Under the pieces are notes generated by a model. The model was not told the DNA's origin and did not search any database. It worked only from the letters and a program-made list of their open reading frames with translations. A stretch of DNA of 45,320 nucleotides from an uncultured Bacilli bacterium (GTDB lineage Bacteria > Bacillota_I > Bacilli_A > RF39 > UBA660). The position numbers and the translations under genes were made by a program. Each line of letters opens with the position of its first letter. The first letter of the stretch is position 1. The stretch lies in the NCBI GenBank assembly GCA_934086775.1, contig CAKOIJ010000005.1, positions 1-45,320 of the forward strand. Reading direction: 5' to 3'. Below, in pieces: positions 39,944 to 45,320 of the stretch.

Positions 39944-40745
39944 ACATAAATATAAGAATTAATAAACCAAGTAATAAAGTATATAAACTAAAGTATTTTA
40001 AATTACCCTTTTTAACTACTTTAATAAACCACCTTAATGTGAAATATGATACAACCATAGAAGCAATGAACCCAAGACCATAAGGTAATACTAAATCATG
40101 AATATTATTCATTTCTAGTAGATCTTTTAGTCCTAATATGGTAGTTCCAACACTAACCGGTATATAAAGCATAAATGAATATCTTAATGCTGTTTCTCTA
40201 TCCAGTTTTCTAAATAAACCACCAATTAAAGTAGAGCCACTTCTGCTTATTCCAGGAATTAAAGCAATTACTTGTGAAGTTCCAACTATTAAAGAGTCCA
40301 TTACATTCATATCACTTTCATTTCTTTTACCTTTTATATTACTTACAAGAAGTAAGAACAAACTAGTTACTAAAAATGCTATCCCAATTATGCTCATATT
40401 ATTTAGTTTACTTTCAATTGAATCTTTAAATAGCACACCTATTAAACCTACAGGTATACTACCAAGAACGATTAACATGCAGTATTTGAAGTCTTTTTTA
40501 GTTTCTTCATTTTTAACTTTAAAGTATTTAAAGAAATTCTTTATTAACTTAATTAAATCATCTTTATAAATAACTAATATTGCAAGTAAACTACCAAAGT
40601 TAACTATTATCTCAAAATTTAAATCAGTAGTAGTTATTCCAAGTAATTTCTTAAGTACAAATACATGTCCACTTGAACTAATAGGAAGAGGTTCAGTTAA
40701 ACCTTGCACTATTCCTAAAAAAATATAAATTAATATTTCTTTCAT
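39942..40745 (-). CDS. uppP: undecaprenyl-diphosphatase UppP (BacA)
   Basis: The 267-residue polytopic membrane enzyme recycles undecaprenyl diphosphate, the lipid carrier for wall synthesis. The family motifs are present: GLTEPLPISSSGHVFVLK (residues about 16-34, with the catalytic Glu and Ser-Ser-x-G-His) and ALIPGISRSGSTLIGG (about 165-180, with the catalytic Arg). Canonical proteins read EFLPISSSGH at the first motif; here EPLPISSSGH is a small variation. I start at ATG 40745 with GGTGA five bases upstream; the GTG at 40757 lies in that ribosome site. Length is normal. Confidence 0.93.
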   Translation of the reverse strand: MKEILIYIFLGIVQGLTEPLPISSSGHVFVLKKLLGITTTDLNFEIIVNFGSLLAILVIYKDDLIKLIKNFFKYFKVKNEETKKDFKYCMLIVLGSIPVGLIGVLFKDSIESKLNNMSIIGIAFLVTSLFLLLVSNIKGKRNESDMNVMDSLIVGTSQVIALIPGISRSGSTLIGGLFRKLDRETALRYSFMLYIPVSVGTTILGLKDLLEMNNIHDLVLPYGLGFIASMVVSYFTLRWFIKVVKKGNLKYFSLYTLLLGLLILIFM

Positions 40746-40813
40746 ATGTTTCACCAATATAATTATATACTAAAATTTTAAATAAATAAATATTATTTAT
40801 TAGGAAGTGTAAA

Positions 40814-41014
40814 ATGATTATTAAGTTATTAATATTATTTATTAGTGTTATTTTAATAAGTTTAAGTATTACATTTGATATTATATATTTAAATTTATTA
40901 ACTATGGGGTATAGTTTTATAGAATATGTTAATTTTATTATTAGAAGATGGGAATGTTTAATATTTATATTAGGAGTAATTTTATTATATTTTATTATGA
41001 GAAAGGGTAAATAA
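40814..41014 (+). CDS. small two-helix membrane protein
   Basis: The 66-residue protein has two hydrophobic helices (about residues 2-22 and 46-62) and a short loop with RRWE. GGAAGTG lies five bases before the ATG. It is two bases before the next gene and may be translated with it. No function is recognised. Confidence 0.5.
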   Translation: MIIKLLILFISVILISLSITFDIIYLNLLTMGYSFIEYVNFIIRRWECLIFILGVILLYFIMRKGK

Positions 41015-41016
41015 TT

Positions 41017-41646
41017 ATGGTATACGTTTATGATATTTTAGTTAATTTTAATGAAAAGATGATTGATTTTTATGACTGGGATAAAAATGATCAAATCAGG
41101 CATATTAGAAAGATGCCTATTTTTAAAGTAAGTAGCAAAGTAATAATGGATATTATGTTTAATAAAGTGAAAATAAACAGCGAAATAATTAATCTAATAA
41201 AAGACAAAACAGAAGTTTTTAATTTAAGAAGCGTCAATACTTTACCATTTGTGTGTACTTTTGTAAGTGCAGAAACTGCTGTTGCAGTTAGCATGAATAA
41301 AAATGGTATAGTTTTAGAGAAAAGTAAATTTTTAGTTAATGAAGAATTAGAAATTATTGGTGTAGGTAATAAACTTAAAAAAATAGATTTAGACTATTCT
41401 ATATTAGAAATAAAAAATCATTCTTTACTTTTAAGGAGTGAAGAAAAAATACTTAATGAGATGATAAGAGAAATTAATTTACTTAAAGATAATGAAGAGG
41501 TAATTAATTATTTATATTATGAATGGTTTAATAAACCTTGCACTAAAAATGCATATGATGAATTAATTTTTGATTTAAAGAAAGGCTTTACACCTAAACA
41601 TGAAGAGTTATCTAATCTTTTAAATATTCTTATAATAAAAAAATAG
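41017..41646 (+). CDS. DUF3603-like (YjbA-like) protein
   Basis: The 209-residue protein begins VYDILVNFNEKMIDFYDWDKND, then HIRKMPIFKVSSKV. This resembles the opening of DUF3603 proteins (YjbA of Bacillus), with their D-(V/I)-x-V-N-x-F and E/D-W-x-K-x-D pattern and a following proline/valine strand. The middle phrase TFVSAETAVAVSMNKNGIVL fits the strand pair of that family. The function of the family is not known. AAAGGG lies before the ATG. It follows the small membrane gene by two bases. Confidence 0.5.
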   Translation: MVYVYDILVNFNEKMIDFYDWDKNDQIRHIRKMPIFKVSSKVIMDIMFNKVKINSEIINLIKDKTEVFNLRSVNTLPFVCTFVSAETAVAVSMNKNGIVLEKSKFLVNEELEIIGVGNKLKKIDLDYSILEIKNHSLLLRSEEKILNEMIREINLLKDNEEVINYLYYEWFNKPCTKNAYDELIFDLKKGFTPKHEELSNLLNILIIKK

Positions 41647-41690
41647 GTATAAAATACTCTCTTTTGTAAACATTAATAATGAGGAGGAGT

Positions 41691-42236
41691 ATGAAAAAAG
41701 TAATAGTTGTTATCTTAAGTATATTCATGATTGTTGGTTGTTCATTACTAAGTAGCGGTCCTACTAAAAAAACTGAAGAGTTTTTTAAAAAATATCAAAA
41801 CTTAGATGATGATGTTTTAAAAGATTTAGAATTAGTAGTTGAAGGAACTACACTTTCTACTGAAAAAGAAAAAAGGGATTACACTAAAGCTATGAAAATG
41901 CAATATAGTGATTTAAAGTATAAAATTACTAATGAAAAAATTAATGGTGATGAAGCAGTAGTTACTTCTAAAATAAGTGTATATGACTTTTATAAAGTAC
42001 AAAGTGAAGCAAATAAATATAAGACTACACATGAAAGTGAATTTATGACTGATAATAAATTTGATGAAGAAAAGTTTATGGAATATAAACTTAAACAAAT
42101 GATGAATACAGCAGAAAGAGTAGAATATACTATAGATATTAGTTTAACCAAAAAGGATAATGAATGGACTATAAATGAACTTGATAAAACAACTTTAGAG
42201 AAAATTCATGGTACCTATAATTATGAGAGTGAATAA
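41691..42236 (+). CDS. lipoprotein, unknown function
   Basis: The 181-residue precursor has a lipoprotein signal peptide MKKVIVVILSIFMIVGCSLL with the lipobox Cys near residue 17. The mature part is a charged, alpha/beta-looking domain of about 160 residues with repeats of Thr/Lys and a TINELDKTTLEK end, reminiscent of DUF5105/DUF4878-like small lipoproteins; that is only a resemblance. GAGGAGGAG lies directly upstream of ATG 41691; an ATG at 41679 overlaps this site. The gene ends in its own terminator. Confidence 0.7.
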   Translation: MKKVIVVILSIFMIVGCSLLSSGPTKKTEEFFKKYQNLDDDVLKDLELVVEGTTLSTEKEKRDYTKAMKMQYSDLKYKITNEKINGDEAVVTSKISVYDFYKVQSEANKYKTTHESEFMTDNKFDEEKFMEYKLKQMMNTAERVEYTIDISLTKKDNEWTINELDKTTLEKIHGTYNYESE

Positions 42237-42250
42237 ACTCTCTTTTTTTT
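42225..42250 (+). terminator. terminator of the lipoprotein gene
   Basis: GAGAGT (42225-42230) and ACTCTC (42237-42242) with the TAA stop in the loop, followed by eight T residues, form a short terminator that overlaps the last codons. Confidence 0.8.
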
Positions 42251-42309
42251 ATTAAAAATGTGGAAATTGTTTGTGAAATGTGATAATATTATTTACTGGG
42301 AAGTGCATT

Positions 42310-44316
42310 ATGAATATTTTAAAAGATAAATATATTAATAATTTAATAATTACACATATAACATTATTTTTAATAGAAACCTTATTTAAAGTATTAAATA
42401 ATTTTAAAGTTTTTTCTTACAGTTTATTAAGAATTTATATTAGTACATTTATTATAAGTTTAATTATAACTTTTATATCAAGTTTATTTAAGAGTAAAAA
42501 GATTAGAAATTTTATAAATATTTTATTTGTATTTATTTATTCAGTTTATTCTCTAATGCAACTAGGTTTTATAAATTTTCTAGGTGTTTATATATCTCTT
42601 CATACAAGTGGGCAATTTGGTGCAGTTACTGATTATATTGGTGACTTTATGGTTAGTTTTAAACTTATTTATTATATAATACTAATACCTTTTATTTTAT
42701 ATGTTATTTATTATATAGTTACTAGAAAGAAAAAATATTATAAGTATAAATTTAGTAAAAGAAGTTTTATTTTGTTGTTTCTTTTAATATTAAGTTGTTC
42801 TTTATATGTGTTTACTTTAAAAGCAGACTTTATGCAAAATAAATATCAAAGTAAAAAAACATATGATTTATTTATTAATCCAGATGTTCCATCAATAGTA
42901 GTACATGAAATGGGACCAGTAGTATTTGGAATCATGGATGCTAAAACAGTTGTTTTCCCTCCAGAAGAAGTTTTTATTGATAATGATATGAATAATAATC
43001 AAAATAATGATGAAAACACTGATAGAGAAGTTTTACCAGTACTAGATAATTTAATTAGTGAAAGTAATAATAAATATTCTAAACTTAATAATTATTTTGC
43101 AAAAAGAAATATTACATCATATAATGATTATACTGGCATGTTTAGTGGTAAGAATGTAATTGTTATTTTAATGGAAAGTGTAAACGAAGGAATAATAAAT
43201 GAAAAGTATTTTCCAAACTTTTATAGAATTTATAGTGGAGGATGGCACTGGGAAAATAATTATAGTCCTAGAAATAGCTGTGCAACTGGTAATAATGAAT
43301 TTAGTGCAATGACAAGTTTATATTCTATATATAATACTTGTACATCTAATGTTTATAAAGAAAATACTTATTTTGAAAGTATATTTGGTCTTTTTAATGA
43401 TGCTAATTATAATACAGTAAGTATGCATGATTTCACTGAATGGTATTATAAAAGAAGTACAATACATTCAAATATGGGAAGTAATCATTATTTAGATACA
43501 AAAGAACTTAATATTTTTACTAAAGGTATATATGGAGAATGGCCTAGTGATGAAGAATTCTTTACTAAAGCATTTAATTACATAGAAAATAATCTTAAAG
43601 GAGATAAACCTTATATGGCATGGTTTACTACTGTTAGTTCACATCAACCATATATAACAAGTTCTGAAATAGGTGACCTTTATAAAGATTATTTTATGAG
43701 TGAAGGATATTCAAAACCAGTTAGTAGATATTTTAGTAAATTAACCGTACTTGATAATGCTCTTGGTATTATGTTAAATAAACTAGAAGAGAGTAATGAA
43801 CTAGAAAATACTGTAATAGTACTTTTAGCAGATCATTATCCATATGGTTTAAAAGCTGATTATTTAAAAGAATTTATTAACCATGAACTAGATGACTATG
43901 AAAGAGAAAAAACTCCTTTTGTTATTTATAATCCTAGTATGGAAAGTAAGACATTTAATGAATATACTTCATATATCAATTTAATTCCTACACTAGCTAA
44001 TTTAATGGGTATTAATTATGACCCTAGATTATATATAGGTAATGATTTACTTAGTGATAGTTATGAATCTAGAGTAGTTTTTGCAGATGGTTCATGGAAA
44101 AATGAAATAGCATATTATAATGCTAGTACTGGAAGTATAAAATATTTTACTGATAAAGAATATACTGTAGAAGAAGTACAAAGAATTAACAACTTAGTTG
44201 CAATGGATATTTCAATGAGTTCCAGCGCAATTAAAAGTAATTATTTTAATTACTTAGGTAATAAAATAAATGAATATAAAGAAAGTTTAATTAATGTAGA
44301 TGATAGCAATGAATAA
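42310..44316 (+). CDS. LTA synthase-like membrane sulfatase
   Basis: The 668-residue protein has five N-terminal membrane helices (about residues 10-190) and an outside sulfatase-fold domain. Its LtaS-like features are NVIVILMESVNEG (start of the domain with the metal-binding Glu), CATGNNEFSAM with the likely catalytic T326, MHDFTEWYYKR, and LLADHYPYG. Such enzymes polymerise glycerol phosphate on lipid anchors or transfer phosphoglycerol/phosphoethanolamine. The T-G-N-N-E-F context fits phosphoglycerol transferases, but the exact product cannot be fixed. I start at ATG 42310 after GGGAAGTG. The HD gene overlaps its end by eight bases. Confidence 0.85.
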   Translation: MNILKDKYINNLIITHITLFLIETLFKVLNNFKVFSYSLLRIYISTFIISLIITFISSLFKSKKIRNFINILFVFIYSVYSLMQLGFINFLGVYISLHTSGQFGAVTDYIGDFMVSFKLIYYIILIPFILYVIYYIVTRKKKYYKYKFSKRSFILLFLLILSCSLYVFTLKADFMQNKYQSKKTYDLFINPDVPSIVVHEMGPVVFGIMDAKTVVFPPEEVFIDNDMNNNQNNDENTDREVLPVLDNLISESNNKYSKLNNYFAKRNITSYNDYTGMFSGKNVIVILMESVNEGIINEKYFPNFYRIYSGGWHWENNYSPRNSCATGNNEFSAMTSLYSIYNTCTSNVYKENTYFESIFGLFNDANYNTVSMHDFTEWYYKRSTIHSNMGSNHYLDTKELNIFTKGIYGEWPSDEEFFTKAFNYIENNLKGDKPYMAWFTTVSSHQPYITSSEIGDLYKDYFMSEGYSKPVSRYFSKLTVLDNALGIMLNKLEESNELENTVIVLLADHYPYGLKADYLKEFINHELDDYEREKTPFVIYNPSMESKTFNEYTSYINLIPTLANLMGINYDPRLYIGNDLLSDSYESRVVFADGSWKNEIAYYNASTGSIKYFTDKEYTVEEVQRINNLVAMDISMSSSAIKSNYFNYLGNKINEYKESLINVDDSNE

Positions 44317-44845
44317 ATTAAAAGAAGAATATACAAATATTGTAAGTGATATTTTAAATGATGAACATTTTGTTATTTTACAAAATGATTTTCACCATGG
44401 AACAACTAAATATAATCATTTAGTTAAAGTTTCAAAGTTATCTTTTATAATATCAAAAATACTTAAATTAAAGACAGAAGAAACTACTAAAGCAGCACTT
44501 TTACATGACTTCTTTTATGGAGAAAGGACTTTAAAAGAAGAAAATAGTTACTTAAGACATCCTCATACAGCTGCTTTAAATGCTAGATATTATTTTAATA
44601 CTAATGATTTAGAAACAAGTATAATTGAAACACACATGTATCATCATGTTCTTTTAAAGAAAATATTTCCATTTGTAAATAAAAACGAAAGTATTAATAT
44701 AACTCAAGGTAAACCTAAAACCAAAGAAGCTTGGGTAGTTAGTATTAGCGATTTATTTGTATCAGTACTTGAAAGTACATTATTTCTAAAATATAAATTC
44801 AATATAGCATTTATATATTTAATAACTATCACAATAAATAAATAG
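44309..44845 (+). CDS. HD-domain phosphohydrolase-like protein
   Basis: The 178-residue protein has an HD-type metal site: an early His in KYNHLVKVSKLS, the H-D pair in ALLHDFFYG (about residue 67), and later His residues in RHPHTAALNARYY and ETHMYHHV. This fits small HD hydrolases that act on nucleotides or lipids of unknown identity. The start at ATG 44309 lies inside the end of the LTA-synthase-like gene, so translation is probably coupled. It may end slightly degenerate, as the last 25 residues are hydrophobic and rich in Ile. Confidence 0.75.
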   Translation: MNKLKEEYTNIVSDILNDEHFVILQNDFHHGTTKYNHLVKVSKLSFIISKILKLKTEETTKAALLHDFFYGERTLKEENSYLRHPHTAALNARYYFNTNDLETSIIETHMYHHVLLKKIFPFVNKNESINITQGKPKTKEAWVVSISDLFVSVLESTLFLKYKFNIAFIYLITITINK

Positions 44846-44848
44846 TAC

Positions 44849-44869
44849 AATATAAAGTACTTGAAATAC
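44849..44869 (+). repeat. 21-base direct repeat copy 1, contains a -35 box
   Basis: This 21-base stretch (starting AATATAAAGTACTTG) recurs exactly at 45170-45190. It includes the palindrome AAGTACTT and the TTGAAA -35 box of the short RNA promoter. Confidence 0.85.
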
Positions 44870-44889
44870 AAAAAAATATATTATATAAT
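44861..44889 (+). promoter_or_regulatory. promoter of the small structured RNA
   Basis: TTGAAA (44861-44866) and a perfect TATAAT (44884-44889) are 17 bases apart. The start would fall near 44896, at the base of the first hairpin. The -35 box lies in the repeated 21-base element. Confidence 0.7.
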
Positions 44890-44895
44890 GTATAT

Positions 44896-45001
44896 AGAAG
44901 AGAAATCTTCATAAAATAAAAAAGGAACATTCGTTAATTCGAATGCTTGCCTTATAGATTTGGTTAAGCATTTATCCTAAAGGATAGATGCTTGTTTTTA
45001 T
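44896..45001 (+). ncRNA. short structured RNA, possible antisense antitoxin or leader
   Basis: From the promoter to the terminator is about 105 bases and no plus-strand protein is encoded. Three hairpins are visible: GAAGA-GAAA-TCTTC (44897-44910, a GNRA loop), CATTCG/CGAATG (44928-44945), and the terminator AAGCATTTATCC/GGATAGATGCTT (44966-44993) followed by a T-rich tail. AATGCTT (44942-44948) could instead pair with AAGCATT (44966-44972), an alternative fold that would break the terminator. The last 30 bases are complementary to the 3' end of the minus-strand peptide gene. Antisense antitoxin is one reading; an attenuator leader for the gene at 45265 is the other. Confidence 0.5.
44966..45000 (+). 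terminator. terminator of the small RNA
   Basis: AAGCATTTATCC (44966-44977) pairs with GGATAGATGCTT (44982-44993) over twelve pairs with one T-G wobble, loop TAAA, then a tail G followed by TTTTTATT. The stop codon of the opposite-strand peptide lies in its left arm. Confidence 0.75.
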
Positions 45002-45082
45002 TACAAATAGTATTACTACTATTATAATTAAAATAATAATTATTCGGGTAAGTACCTTTATTATAAAGTTTCTTTTCTTCAT
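44972..45082 (-). CDS. 36-residue hydrophobic peptide, possible type I toxin
   Basis: This is a minus-strand reading frame from ATG 45082. A full-consensus ribosome site AAGGAGGT (45090-45097) lies seven bases upstream, the strongest in the window. The product begins MKKRNFIIKVLTRIII and is one membrane helix of Ile, Val and Leu with a basic start and a short polar end SIYPLG. Its stop codon lies in the terminator of the plus-strand RNA that runs towards it. Short basic-hydrophobic peptides facing an antisense RNA are typical of type I toxin-antitoxin pairs (TxpA, BsrG and Fst classes), though I see no sequence match. A plain small membrane protein is the alternative. Confidence 0.55.
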   Translation of the reverse strand: MKKRNFIIKVLTRIIIILIIIVVILFVIKTSIYPLG

Positions 45083-45169
45083 AATTATTACCTCCTTCCA
45101 GAAAAAGATTTTATAAAAACCCCCAATAAAACGTAATAAAGAAATAAAAAGAATTTATTAAAAAATATA

Positions 45170-45190
45170 AATATAAAGTACTTGAAATAC
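45170..45190 (+). repeat. 21-base direct repeat copy 2, contains a -35 box
   Basis: This is an exact copy of 44849-44869, 321 bases away. Again the TTGAAA inside it forms the -35 box of a promoter with correct spacing, so the same factor may bind both promoters. Confidence 0.85.
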
Positions 45191-45239
45191 TAGGAAAAAA
45201 ATGGTATTATTTTATTAGGTTACAGAAGTAACCTAATAA
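45182..45239 (+). promoter_or_regulatory. promoter with palindrome over the expected start site
   Basis: TTGAAA (45182-45187) and TATTAT (45205-45210) lie 17 bases apart. A perfect 12-base inverted repeat, TTATTAGGTTAC (45212-45223) and GTAACCTAATAA (45228-45239) with loop AGAA, covers the expected start near 45217. It may be an operator or a 5' hairpin of the mRNA. Confidence 0.6.
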
Positions 45240-45264
45240 TAAATAAAGACAAGGAAGTGAAGAC

Positions 45265-45320
45265 ATGAAACATACCCCAATAACACCAATAAATACCTAT
45301 TCTCAACCTGTATTTAATAT
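45265..45320 (+). CDS. start of a gene cut by the window edge
   Basis: AAGGAAGTGA lies about four to seven bases before an ATG that opens MKHTPITPINTYSQPVFN and continues past the window end. The reading frame is open to the last base. It is preceded by a good promoter and palindrome. Too little is visible for any family call. Confidence 0.55.
   Translation, partial: MKHTPITPINTYSQPVFN

Noticed and set aside
44896..45001. The short RNA as a signal recognition particle RNA, tmRNA fragment or tracrRNA
   Set aside because: The conserved GGAAGCAG-type loop of SRP RNA is absent, no tRNA-like end is present, and there is no CRISPR repeat or cas gene in the window.

Overview
The window is AT-rich, densely coding DNA that uses the standard bacterial code: TGA is a stop (for example at the ends of alaS and the dNMP kinase) and tryptophan is TGG. 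Consensus Shine-Dalgarno sites, a T-box riboswitch, a lipoteichoic-acid-synthase-like protein, UppP, an RlmN, a RecD2 and rho-independent terminators point to a Gram-positive Firmicutes/Bacilli-type chromosome. It resembles the small-genome uncultured gut lineages related to Mollicutes (RF39-like), but that placement is inference. No phage or integrase gene is visible. The only transposon trace is a probable IS3-type end at the left edge.

Left region (1-10540): IS remnant, tRNA-Gly(TCC), a membrane-anchored InlB-repeat/cysteine-rich surface protein, a LURP-one-like protein and an NAD-dependent epimerase on the minus strand, then recD2, a tiny membrane protein and an AI-2E-type exporter. A short-stem T-box reading an alanine codon precedes the operon dNMP kinase - alaS - rlmN. 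The alaS product is an unusually short alanyl-tRNA synthetase.

Bacteriocin unit (10600-13100): a C39-peptidase ABC exporter is followed by two tiny genes with double-glycine leaders and GxxxG-containing cores, each core carrying one cysteine. This looks like an unclassified two-peptide bacteriocin with no obvious immunity gene.

Secretion region (13167-28850): an NlpC/P60-type wall hydrolase precedes a long set of co-directed genes that mixes Tad-type parts (pilin-like proteins, a TadZ/CpaE-like ATPase) with type IV secretion parts (VirB2-like pilin under its own promoter and terminator, a secreted protein fused to a VirB2-like tail, VirB6-like, PrgI/VirB3-like, a VirB4 ATPase split into two genes, a membrane-anchored SpoIID plus C39-like wall enzyme, and a VirD4 coupling ATPase). 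No relaxase, VirB11 or integrase is present here. It therefore looks like a dedicated protein-export or surface machine, or a conjugation apparatus whose DNA-processing genes lie elsewhere.

Right region (28900-45320): rhodanese, a DedA/TVP38-type membrane protein, two tandem ABC exporters that share an identical 560-bp stretch in the ATPase domain, RmuC, an SPFH/band-7 protein, an HExxH peptidase, two paralogous acidic coiled-coil proteins, UppP, a DUF3603-like protein, a lipoprotein, an LTA-synthase-like sulfatase and an HD-domain protein. At the right end is a compact locus: a 36-residue hydrophobic peptide on the minus strand converges on a short structured plus-strand RNA. Its layout is like a type I toxin-antitoxin pair. 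It is followed by the start of another gene cut by the window edge.
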